Source of the DNA: Variovorax sp. OAS795
Lineage (GTDB): Bacteria; Pseudomonadota; Gammaproteobacteria; Burkholderiales; Burkholderiaceae_C
Direction of reading: 5' to 3'
Length of the DNA: 64,000 bases
Assembly: GCF_040546685.1 (NCBI RefSeq)
Contig: NZ_JBEPOH010000001.1
Span: forward strand, 992,001-1,056,000
In this document: positions 37,229 to 45,700 of the stretch, one piece after another
Layout: every line of letters begins with the position of its first letter
Numbering within the stretch: position 1 is the first letter of the stretch
Notes under the pieces: model-generated
Told to the model about the DNA's origin: nothing
Database searches by the model: none
What the model saw: only the letters and a program-made list of their open reading frames with translations
Made by a program: the position numbers and the translations under genes

Positions 37229-37278
37229 CATGAAAAGAACTGCGATGTCTATTCGTTGCGTTGAGCGTCGTTGTCATC

Positions 37279-37544
37279 CAGGGCGCGCTCCCGCCGACGG
37301 CGTGCTCTGCTCCGCGAATGTCCCCCGGCGCGGCCCAGGGCCGCAAGCCTCCTCCTTTATTTCGCTGCGCAGAGCACGCCATCGACGTGAGCGTTGGGCA
37401 GGGCAGTCGTTGCTCAGCGGTACACCACGAGCGTGCCCCAGTGCACAGGGCGCAGGGTGCTCCCCGCAGCGAAATAAAGGAGGAGGGCGAAGCCCGGGGG
37501 ACATTCGCGGAGGGGAGTACCCGGTGGCCTGTGCACGCGCCCTG
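37279..37544. repeat. Nested inverted-repeat element (BIME- or MITE-like)
   Basis: The 386-base gap between the CHAT and transporter genes is filled by a structured element. Perfect inverted pairs: 17 bp (37312-37328 with 37494-37510) and 22 bp (37348-37369 with 37465-37486). Each half is also closed by its own short inverted repeat: 37299-37310 with 37369-37380, and 37455-37465 with 37512-37522 (one mismatch). Outer 9-bp arms CAGGGCGCG (37279-37287) and CGCGCCCTG (37536-37544) frame the whole. This looks like two palindromic repeat units in opposite orientation around a ~75-base spacer. No transposase is present, and small frames inside it are not credible genes. Confidence 0.8.
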
Positions 37545-37614
37545 AACAAGCGATCGATACACAAGCACGAACACAACAATCAGCCCGCAGCTCAACGCGC
37601 GGTGGAGCACTGAG

Positions 37615-39318
37615 ATGCGCGTTCGCCACCGCCCCACACCCACTGCACTTGCCGCCGCCCTGTTGGCAGGTGCCGCCTTGCTGGCCGCTGCCCCCCGCAC
37701 CCACGCGGCCGAAGCCACCGCCTTGCTTCCCACCAAGGACCCCTGCGGCACCTGCGACCGCCCCATCGCACAGGCTACCGGCGCCGTGGCACCGCAAAGC
37801 CTGCCTGCCGCGCCCCAGCCGCCCGCCGCCTCCTTCAGGCTCAACGACCTGCGCCTGAACGGCGTCAAGGCGCTGACCAACGAAGAACTGCAAGGCATCA
37901 CCGCGCCCTACATCGGCCGCGACGTCACCCTCGGCGATCTCGAAGGCCTGGCACAGGCCATCACCGCGCGCTACAAGGAGCTCGGCTACTTTCTCGCCCA
38001 GGCCGTCGTGCCCGTGCAGACCGTGCGGGACGGCATCGTCGAGATCAGCGTCATCGAAGGCCGGCTCGGCAAGGTCGAAGTGACGGTCGCGCCCGATGCG
38101 CCGCTCGGCGAAGCGCGCGTGGGCGGCTTCCTCGCGGCGCTGCAGCCCGGCGAGGCCGTGAGCGCGCCGGCCTATGAGCGTTCCATGCTGCTGCTGTCGG
38201 ACCAGCCCGGCGTCAAGGTCTCGTCGGCGCTGCAGGAAGGCACGCAGCCGGGCACCACCGACCTCTCGGTCGAAGTGGCGGCCGCGCCGCGCTGGGCCTT
38301 CGCGGCCGAGGCCGACAACCACGGCACCAAGGAATCGGGGCGCTATCGCGTCGGCGGCACCGCGCGCTGGCTCAGCCCCTTCGGCATCGGCGACAACCTG
38401 GACATGCGGCTCATGGTGTCCAACAGCAATGCGCTGCAGTTCGGCCGCATCGCCTACGAGGCACCCATCGGCACCAGCGGCCTGCGCGCCGGCGTGGGCC
38501 TGGCACGCGTCAACTACGAGCTCGGCGGGCAGTTCGTCGACCTGGAGGCGCAGGGCCGCGCCGACGTGCTCGACTTCTCCCTCAACTACCCGCTCATCCG
38601 CCAGCGCCAGCAGAACCTGTTCCTGCGCCTGGGCGTCGACGTGAAGGACCTGACGGACGAGCTGCGCGGCGTCGGCTTCACCGCGAAGAAACGCGTGCAG
38701 GGCTTCGGCGTCGGGTGGACCTGGGAACGGCGCGACGACCTGCTGGGCGGCGGCTACTGGGCGAGCTCCGGCACGCTGTACCACGGCGATCTTTCGATCC
38801 GCGATCCCGAGAGCTACCAGGCCGACCAGGGCGTTGGCGGCCACCGCACCGAAGGCGGGTTCACCAAGCTCAGCTTCCAGCTCTCGCGGCTGCAGGCCAT
38901 CGTGCCGCGCCATTCGCTGTACCTGTCGGTGGGCGGGCAATGGGCGAGCAAGAACCTCGATGCCTCCGAGAAACTCGCGCTCGGCGGCGCGCGCGCGGTG
39001 CGTGCCTATCCCTCGGGCGAACTGCTGGTGGACCAGGGCCTGATCGGCACCGTCGAATGGCGCTGGTCCTTCAACGACGAGCTCACGCCCTTCGTGTTCT
39101 ACGACGCGGCGCGCGGCAAGATCGTGCGCCACCCCACGCCCTTCGATGGCGAAAACACCCACAGCCTGCGCGGCTACGGCATCGGCGTGAGCTGGGCCCG
39201 GCCGGGCAACTTCTCGATCAACGCGACGATCGCCTGGCGCGACGGCACGCGGCCGGCGCAGACCGACGGCGGCGGGCGCAACCCCCGGCTGTTCGTGCAG
39301 CTCACCAAGGCGTTCTGA
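37615..39318 (+). CDS. Two-partner secretion outer-membrane transporter (ShlB/FhaC family)
   Basis: A 567-residue TpsB transporter that exports the partner exoprotein across the outer membrane. The N-terminus is a signal peptide (ALAAALLAGAALLAAAPRTHAA). A POTRA domain follows (about residues 75-160, with LNGVKALTNEELQGITAPYIG and GYFLAQAVVP). The barrel (about 215-567) carries the conserved VRAYPSGE motif and ends in the outer-membrane signature Phe (VQLTKAF). It is followed 16 bases later by the exoprotein gene. The ATG is just downstream of the inverted-repeat element, so expression may depend on the element or on readthrough from the CHAT gene. Confidence 0.93.
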   Translation: MRVRHRPTPTALAAALLAGAALLAAAPRTHAAEATALLPTKDPCGTCDRPIAQATGAVAPQSLPAAPQPPAASFRLNDLRLNGVKALTNEELQGITAPYIGRDVTLGDLEGLAQAITARYKELGYFLAQAVVPVQTVRDGIVEISVIEGRLGKVEVTVAPDAPLGEARVGGFLAALQPGEAVSAPAYERSMLLLSDQPGVKVSSALQEGTQPGTTDLSVEVAAAPRWAFAAEADNHGTKESGRYRVGGTARWLSPFGIGDNLDMRLMVSNSNALQFGRIAYEAPIGTSGLRAGVGLARVNYELGGQFVDLEAQGRADVLDFSLNYPLIRQRQQNLFLRLGVDVKDLTDELRGVGFTAKKRVQGFGVGWTWERRDDLLGGGYWASSGTLYHGDLSIRDPESYQADQGVGGHRTEGGFTKLSFQLSRLQAIVPRHSLYLSVGGQWASKNLDASEKLALGGARAVRAYPSGELLVDQGLIGTVEWRWSFNDELTPFVFYDAARGKIVRHPTPFDGENTHSLRGYGIGVSWARPGNFSINATIAWRDGTRPAQTDGGGRNPRLFVQLTKAF

Positions 39319-39334
39319 CCATGAAGGTATCCCC

Positions 39335-42300
39335 ATGACACCACGTGGCACGGCAATTCACCTGCAGCGGCGCATGCGCCTTCGCCCGCTCGCGCTGTCG
39401 CTGGCCTGCATGGGCCTGGCGCCCGCGCTCGCGCAGACCCTTCCCACCGGCTTTGCGCAGATGGCGGGCAATGTCTGCCTCGCGATGGGCGGCGCGTGCG
39501 TACCTGGCATGACCCAGGCGCCGCTCGGCGCCACCACGCTCAACATCATGCAGAACTCGCCCCGCGCCGTCGCGCAGTGGCAGACCTTCGGCGTGCCCTT
39601 CGGTTCGGCCGTGGTCGTGACGCAGCCGAGCGCGTCGAGCGTGCTGCTCAACCGCGTGGTGGGCGGCCAGGAATCGCGGATCATGGGGTCGCTCTCGGCC
39701 ACCGGCCACGTCTACCTCATCAACCCCTCGGGGGTGCTCTTCGGTGCGCAATCGTCGGTCAGCGTGGGTGGCCTGGTCGCTTCCACGCTCGACATCGCGG
39801 GCAGCGCGGCGGACAACTTCAAGGCGCGCAACGACGCCTTCATGGCCGGTGGCGTGCTCAACACCGGCACCCAGCGCATGGAGCTCACGCTCAGCGGCAG
39901 CAGCCCTGCGGGCATCACGGTGGAGAAGGGCGCGCAGATCGTCGCCGGCTCGGGCGAGGGCGATTCGCGCACCGGCGGGCTGGTGGCGCTGGTCGGCGCC
40001 AACGTCAGCAACAGCGGCACCATCAACGTCGCGCGCGGCACGGCCGGGCTGGTGTCCGGCAACGAGGTGGTGATGGTGGTGGACCCGATGGGCGACGGGC
40101 TGACCACCTTCCGCATTCCCACCACCAGCAAGGCCGCTACGGCGCTGGTGGAGAACACCGCCGACGGCACCATCCGGGCCGACGGCGGGCGCATCCAGCT
40201 CTTGGCGCAATCGGTGAATCCGGCCGACGTGGTGGTCAACCAGGGCGGCGTGCTGCAGGCGCGATCCCTCACGGTCGATCGCGGCGGAGAGATCCTGCTG
40301 GGTGCGCCGTCCAATGCCATGCGCATCGCGGGCACCCTCGACGTCACCGGCACCGAGGCCGGCGTGACGGGCGGCAGCGTGCAGTCCGTGTCGGACCGCC
40401 TGCGCGTGGATGGCGCCAGCATCGATGCGAGCGGCAGCAGCGGCGGCAGCGTGACGCTGATCGGCGGCACGGCCGCGACCATGTCGCCCGACGCGGTGAT
40501 CCGCGCCAACGCCACCGTCGCCGGCGGCACGGGCGGGCGCATCGGCCTGGGCGGCGACGGCACGCACCTGTCCGGCAGGCTCGAGGCCCGCGGCCTGGGC
40601 AGCGGCGCCGGCGGCAACGTGACCCTGGTCGCCGGCATTGCCGCCGGCTCGCTCGAAGTGGCCGGCGATGCGGTGGTGGATGCGAGCGGCGGCGAGTCCG
40701 GCGCCAACGGCAAGTGGCGCATGGTCTCCGGACCGGACCTCAACGTGGTCACCGACGTGCCGGCCTACGACCCGGCCGCCTATCCGGTGGGCGGGCTGCC
40801 CTCGCGCGTGAGTGCACAGGCCATCGGCGGCGCGCTGGGACGCGGGACCGACGTGGTGCTCGAGAGTTCGGCCGGACGGTTTGTCGAAGGCCGGCTGACG
40901 ACCGGCGGCTTCGGCGTCGTCTTCGACAGCGACGCGCAGGTCGTCAAGTCCGAAGGCCGCGCATCGACGCTGACGGTGAACTCGCTGCGCAGCATCGGCA
41001 TGAGCAACGGATCGTCGATCCGCTCCACGGCCGGCGCGCTGAATGTCGACTTCAATGCCGACTCGAAGGGCACGGTCCCGTCCGAGCTGCCCGAGATCCT
41101 GAGCACCAACGATGCGCGGTCCGCCGGCGGCATCTACCTGAACAACGCCTCGATCGAGAGCGGCGGCGGCGACATCCGCTTCTACGGACAGACCGACCCG
41201 CTCAATGGACGCGCGCGCGGCGACGTGCTGACGTTCGAGGTCGGCAGCTTCGCGCTTCCGGGCGTCGGCCTGACCAACAGCACGCTGTCCACCTGCGCCG
41301 TGGGCACGGGTGGCGCTTGCGGCGGCACGGGCCTCATCAGCCTGCGCGGGCATGGCGAGACGGTGCGGTTGAACGAGAGCAATTTCTTCCTCAGCGGCGT
41401 GGGCGTCGGGATCAACGGCGGCTCGATGACCACCGGCGCCGGCGGCATTTCCATCGACGGGCGCGGCGGCATCGGCTCGGCGGGTGTCGTGGCGACGCTC
41501 TACGCGAGCGAATCGGGCTCGTCCGACCCCGTGATCCGCTCGGGCACGGGCGGCATATCGCTGGTGGGCAGCTCGCGCAGCTGGGCCACCGGCGACCCGG
41601 TCGGCCTCTACCGCGGCCAGCCCGATGAGTCCGGCACGGGCCTGGGCGGCGGCATCGGCGTGATCCTGTCGGGCGCCACCGTGGCCACGGGCGGGAACGT
41701 GCGCATCGACGGCGTCGGCGGCAACGTCCTCGGGCTGACGACGGCGCCCGGCAACGCCGAGTTCCTCTCGACGGCCGGGGGCGCCACCAACGAATTTCAA
41801 GTCGTCGTCGGCTCGGCCTTCTCGGCGGGCGACGGCGTGGCGATCCGCTCCAGCAGCATCGCGGCGGGCAGCGGCGGCGAGGTCAGCGTGGCCGGCACCG
41901 CAGGCAGCAAGGCCTTCACCATCGTCAACAACGGCGCGGGCACCCCGGTGGTCACGCAGAGCGCGGCAGATGCCTTCGCGGTCAATGTGGTGGCCGGCAC
42001 AGGGCAGGGGCTGGCGGCCGAGGGCGGGCGCGTGTCCGTCGACGGCCGTGGCGGCGACGTGTCGCTTCGCATGGGCAGCGGTTTCCCGGTCCTCGGGTCG
42101 AATGCGCTGCTCTCGGTGGCCAGCGGCACCGGCCAGGGCGGCACCATCGGCGTGACGGGCCGCAACGTGGTCATCGAAGGCTACAACAATTTCGAAGGCA
42201 CGCTGCGCTTCGCACGCCTGGATGCCAACGGCGCCGCGGGCGGCGGCACGATCGACATCTCGGCCACCAATGCGCTCGCGGTCGGCCAATACACCAGCCT

Positions 42301-44881
42301 GGAGGCCAATGTGGGCGGAGCCTCGGGCGACGGGGGCTCGATCCGGGTGATCGGGGGCGCCACGCTGCGCAGCCATGGCGGCCTCTCGGCGCGCGCCGGA
42401 ACGGCGGGCGGCAATGGCGGCGCCATCGAGACCTCGGCGCCCCTGTTCGACCTTTCGGGCGTGCGGGTCGATGCCTCGGCGCCGGCAGGCACCGCGGGCA
42501 CCTGGACCATCGACCCGTACAACGTGGCCATCAACCACGGCACCGCGGCCGGCACGCTGCCCGGCAACCCCTTCGACCCGGTTGCCGCGTCGATCGTGCT
42601 GGACGGCGACATCAACAATGCGCTGAACGCCAGCACCAGCGTCACCATCACCACCGGCAGCACCGGGCCCGTGGGGGCCGGCGCCATCACGCTGGGCAAC
42701 GGCGTGGTGATCGATCGCACGGTGGGCGCGGCGCCGGTGAACTTCAGGCTCGACGCCAACACCAGCATCTTCGCCTTCGACCCGAACATCGCCATCCGAT
42801 CGAACACCGCGGACCCGGCGGTCGGCGCGCTCAACGTCGCGTTCAACGCGGGCCTCGGCGCCGTGGGCGGGACGATCTTCTACAACGGCGCGATCGCGAC
42901 CAACGGCGGCACGGTGTCGATGGATGCGAGTGCCGTGACCAACAGCGCGGCCATCACGCTGAACGGCGCGCGGATCGACACGCGCACCGCGCTCCTCGAT
43001 GCCGGGCCGGGCGGCGCCGTGACGATCGCGGGCCGTTCCACCGCGAACTCCGCGTTCCTGAGTTCCCCCGTGGTGAGCCTGTCGGGCGCCACGGTCTCCA
43101 CCGCCACCGGCGACGTGTCCATCTCGGGCATCGGCCTCAGGGGCAGCGGGGTCTCGATCAGCGGCACGCCGGGTACGCAGGGCGTGTTCACCACCGGCGG
43201 AAACATCGACATCGTCGGCGTGGGCAGCGGGGGCTTCTCCAGCACCGTGCCGGTGACCGGCAACGGCGTGGTCATCAACGGCGCCACCGTGCGCAGCGTC
43301 GATGGCGACATCGGCATCGACGGCCTGGTGCTGAGCGGAACCAACGATGCCACGGGCAGCGGCGTGCGGATCGCCAACGGCGGCCTGGTCACTTCGCTGG
43401 GCGCGGGCAACATCGAGGTCACGGGCGAATCGCAGGCCAACGGCGCCGGCGTGACGATCGCGGGCGTGGTCCCGCCGGGCCCGTTCGGCGGACCGTCGCA
43501 GCCAGCCGGCCGCATCGACGGCAACAGCAACGTGGTGCTGCGCGCCGCCAACGACGGCACGACCGACGCGCTGGTGATCGGCGGCACGGTGCGCGCGGCC
43601 AACGTGCTCGACCTGCGCCCCGGTGGCGTGGATGCCGCGGGCAACGCGGGCGACCGCACCGCCAGTGCCATCACGCTGGGCGGCACGGCGGCCACCGGCT
43701 TCGCGGTCTCGGCCGACGAGTTCACGCGGCTCTCGGCCGCCACCATCGTGGCGGGGAGCAATGCGCACGCCGGCAACATCGACGTGGTGGGGCGGCTGGC
43801 GCTGGCCTCGGCCCTGACCCTGCAGAACGGCGGGGGCGGCAACATCCAGCTCAACGGCGCCATCACCACCTCGCAGCTCGGGCTGGTGAGCGCCGGCAAC
43901 ATCGGCCAGGCCGCCGATGCGGCCATCACGGCGGGAACGCTGCTCGCACGCTCGACCGGCGGCAATGTGCTGCTCGAGAGCGCGGGCAACAACGTCGCCG
44001 CAGTGGGCGGCAGCGCCGCGGGCCGCTTCGCATATGTCGATGCCGACGCGGTGACGCTGGGGCCGGTGTCGGTCACGGGCTTCGATGCCGCGTCGAACAC
44101 GCCGCAGCTGATCTCGGCCACGTCGATGGCCGCGGACTCGGTGTTGGTCCGCACGCTGGCCGGCGACCTCACGCTGGCGGTGCCGGTGTCCAGCGCTTCG
44201 GGCACCGACCTGGTGGCCGCGGCGCGGTTCCAGAACGCGGGGGGCGGCAGCATCGCGGGCGCCAACTGGCGTGTCTGGGCCGACACCTGGGTGGGCGAAA
44301 CGCGCGGCGGCCTCGCCGGCTCGGGCCTGTACCCCAACCTGTACCACTGCGCGTACCTGGGCCTGTGCACCGTGAACGTGCCGGCCGGTGCCAACCACTT
44401 CATCTATGCGCAGCAGCCGGAGGCCACGGTGGTCATCGACAGTGTGGTGCGCGGCTTCGGGCGGCCCAACCCGCTGTTCACCTACAGCATCACCGGGCTG
44501 ATCCTCGGCGACACCGGCGTCGGCTTCACCGGCACGCCGACCACGGCGGCCTTCCTGGGCAGCCCGCCGGGGTTCTATGCGATCAACGGCAGCTTCACCT
44601 CGGCCGAGGGCTATGCCGTGCGCGTGGTGCCCGGCCAGCTCCAGGTGACCGGACTTCCGCGGCTGCCCAGCGTGGACGTGGTACGCGAGCAGCCGACCAC
44701 TTGGCTGTACGACCGCAACATCGGCCAGGCGCCGATCTGCTTTGCCACCGGTCCGCTCGAGGGCGACCGTGCGCAGCAGGGCGGCGACCTGCTGGCGCGC
44801 GAATGGTCGCGCGTGCGCTCGCGGCCGAACCTCACCAGCTGCGTGGACACCGAGAAGCGCAACGGCTGCGCCGACTTCTAG
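39335..44881 (+). CDS. Two-partner secretion exoprotein (filamentous haemagglutinin-like adhesin)
   Basis: A 1848-residue TpsA exoprotein. The signal peptide (cut near residue 33, PALAQ) is followed by the TPS/haemagglutination activity domain (about 35-290), with LNIMQNSPRAVAQWQTF and the NPSGVLFG hallmark at residue 130. A long Gly/Ala/Thr-rich beta-helix follows (about 290-1660), then an MBG-like domain (about 1690-1773, RGFGRPNPLFTYSITG). Cysteines are rare: a pair near the N-terminus (Cys48, Cys55) and a C-terminal pair (Cys1836, Cys1845) within 13 residues of the end. No CDI toxin domain, VENN motif or immunity gene is seen, so adhesin is the better guess. Its 3' end overlaps a convergent glycosyltransferase gene. 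Confidence 0.9.
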   Translation: MTPRGTAIHLQRRMRLRPLALSLACMGLAPALAQTLPTGFAQMAGNVCLAMGGACVPGMTQAPLGATTLNIMQNSPRAVAQWQTFGVPFGSAVVVTQPSASSVLLNRVVGGQESRIMGSLSATGHVYLINPSGVLFGAQSSVSVGGLVASTLDIAGSAADNFKARNDAFMAGGVLNTGTQRMELTLSGSSPAGITVEKGAQIVAGSGEGDSRTGGLVALVGANVSNSGTINVARGTAGLVSGNEVVMVVDPMGDGLTTFRIPTTSKAATALVENTADGTIRADGGRIQLLAQSVNPADVVVNQGGVLQARSLTVDRGGEILLGAPSNAMRIAGTLDVTGTEAGVTGGSVQSVSDRLRVDGASIDASGSSGGSVTLIGGTAATMSPDAVIRANATVAGGTGGRIGLGGDGTHLSGRLEARGLGSGAGGNVTLVAGIAAGSLEVAGDAVVDASGGESGANGKWRMVSGPDLNVVTDVPAYDPAAYPVGGLPSRVSAQAIGGALGRGTDVVLESSAGRFVEGRLTTGGFGVVFDSDAQVVKSEGRASTLTVNSLRSIGMSNGSSIRSTAGALNVDFNADSKGTVPSELPEILSTNDARSAGGIYLNNASIESGGGDIRFYGQTDPLNGRARGDVLTFEVGSFALPGVGLTNSTLSTCAVGTGGACGGTGLISLRGHGETVRLNESNFFLSGVGVGINGGSMTTGAGGISIDGRGGIGSAGVVATLYASESGSSDPVIRSGTGGISLVGSSRSWATGDPVGLYRGQPDESGTGLGGGIGVILSGATVATGGNVRIDGVGGNVLGLTTAPGNAEFLSTAGGATNEFQVVVGSAFSAGDGVAIRSSSIAAGSGGEVSVAGTAGSKAFTIVNNGAGTPVVTQSAADAFAVNVVAGTGQGLAAEGGRVSVDGRGGDVSLRMGSGFPVLGSNALLSVASGTGQGGTIGVTGRNVVIEGYNNFEGTLRFARLDANGAAGGGTIDISATNALAVGQYTSLEANVGGASGDGGSIRVIGGATLRSHGGLSARAGTAGGNGGAIETSAPLFDLSGVRVDASAPAGTAGTWTIDPYNVAINHGTAAGTLPGNPFDPVAASIVLDGDINNALNASTSVTITTGSTGPVGAGAITLGNGVVIDRTVGAAPVNFRLDANTSIFAFDPNIAIRSNTADPAVGALNVAFNAGLGAVGGTIFYNGAIATNGGTVSMDASAVTNSAAITLNGARIDTRTALLDAGPGGAVTIAGRSTANSAFLSSPVVSLSGATVSTATGDVSISGIGLRGSGVSISGTPGTQGVFTTGGNIDIVGVGSGGFSSTVPVTGNGVVINGATVRSVDGDIGIDGLVLSGTNDATGSGVRIANGGLVTSLGAGNIEVTGESQANGAGVTIAGVVPPGPFGGPSQPAGRIDGNSNVVLRAANDGTTDALVIGGTVRAANVLDLRPGGVDAAGNAGDRTASAITLGGTAATGFAVSADEFTRLSAATIVAGSNAHAGNIDVVGRLALASALTLQNGGGGNIQLNGAITTSQLGLVSAGNIGQAADAAITAGTLLARSTGGNVLLESAGNNVAAVGGSAAGRFAYVDADAVTLGPVSVTGFDAASNTPQLISATSMAADSVLVRTLAGDLTLAVPVSSASGTDLVAAARFQNAGGGSIAGANWRVWADTWVGETRGGLAGSGLYPNLYHCAYLGLCTVNVPAGANHFIYAQQPEATVVIDSVVRGFGRPNPLFTYSITGLILGDTGVGFTGTPTTAAFLGSPPGFYAINGSFTSAEGYAVRVVPGQLQVTGLPRLPSVDVVREQPTTWLYDRNIGQAPICFATGPLEGDRAQQGGDLLAREWSRVRSRPNLTSCVDTEKRNGCADF

Positions 44882-45672
44882 GGCGCGCCCGGCGTGCCGC
44901 GTGCCGCCAGCGCGCGGCCGAAGTGGCCGGTGTAGGTGCGCATGCCCTGGTGCGCGAGGTCGGAGTGGGCATCGATGAAGACCTTGCCGCCGATGGATTG
45001 CCAACGGCGGCAGAAGGCAAAGTCCTCGGCCAGGTAGGGGCCGTTGCCCGGTTCGGCGAGCACGTCGAAGAAGCGGTAGTGGACACGGCCGCGCTCGGCC
45101 GGGTCGGCATCGCGGTCGGGCGTGTAGCGCAGCTCGGGGTAGGCCGCGGCCATGCGCTCGAAGACCGAGCGCGCGATGAGCATGAAGCCCGTGGGCGCGT
45201 CGCGCATCTCGATGAAACCGTCGGCATCGATCACCATGGTGGTGCCGAGCGCATTGGCGGCAAAGCGGGCATGACGGGCCTCGAAGTCCTGCCGCGTGCT
45301 GCCGGCCGGCAGCGGCGCCTGCAATCCGGCGTCGGGCCAGCCGTCGGTCTTGTGCGGATAGATCCCGGCCACCACGTCGCGGCCCGACAGCAGCAGCCGC
45401 AATGCGGCGTCGGGCTGGAAGCCGATGTCGGCATCGATCCAGAACAGGTGCGTCCAGCGCGTGTCGGCCATGAACTCGGCCACCAGGCGGTTGCGTGCGC
45501 GGGTGATGAGGCTGTCGCCGTCGAGGAAGCGCGTCTGCATCGAGAAGCCATGCGTCCAGGCCAGGTCGACCAGGCCGAGCAGGCTGCGCACATAGAGGCT
45601 GGCCATGCTGCCGCTGTGGCTGGGGGTGGCGACGAAGGGGCGGATGTCTTTCAGTGCGGCAAGGTCGAGCAT
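44878..45672 (-). CDS. Glycosyltransferase-like protein (DxD, GT-A type)
   Basis: A 264-residue protein with the look of a small GT-A glycosyltransferase. The core carries RARNRLVAEFMADTRWTHLF and the Asp-x-Asp metal motif in WIDADIGF, followed by the GRDVVAGIYPHK segment. A late EDFAFCRRW stretch resembles the catalytic ED motif. Donor and acceptor are unknown. Two starts are possible: ATG 45720 (overlapping the upstream kinase gene by 20 bases) and ATG 45672 (MLDLAALKD), which is preferred because the domain starts shortly after it. It is convergent with the exoprotein gene, overlapping by 4 bases, so glycosylation of that adhesin is conceivable. Confidence 0.75.
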   Translation of the reverse strand: MLDLAALKDIRPFVATPSHSGSMASLYVRSLLGLVDLAWTHGFSMQTRFLDGDSLITRARNRLVAEFMADTRWTHLFWIDADIGFQPDAALRLLLSGRDVVAGIYPHKTDGWPDAGLQAPLPAGSTRQDFEARHARFAANALGTTMVIDADGFIEMRDAPTGFMLIARSVFERMAAAYPELRYTPDRDADPAERGRVHYRFFDVLAEPGNGPYLAEDFAFCRRWQSIGGKVFIDAHSDLAHQGMRTYTGHFGRALAARGTPGAP

Positions 45673-45700
45673 CGGCTGCGGTGGTTCGTCGGATGGCGGC

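Noticed and set aside
37230..37613. Several small frames on both strands in the gap between CHAT and transporter genes
   Set aside because: They arise from the inverted-repeat element, translate to Arg/Pro-rich text related between strands by the repeat symmetry, and have no credible start signals.
39335..44881. Contact-dependent inhibition (CdiA-like) toxin system
   Set aside because: No VENN motif, no distinct C-terminal toxin domain and no small immunity gene follow. The C-terminus is an MBG-like domain plus a cysteine pair, which fits an adhesin better.
39302..45004. A 1900-codon open frame antisense to the exoprotein gene
   Set aside because: It is the GC-rich shadow of the real gene: low-complexity Arg/His/Ala-rich translation, no domain, no start context. 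The sense strand has signal peptide and TPS motifs.
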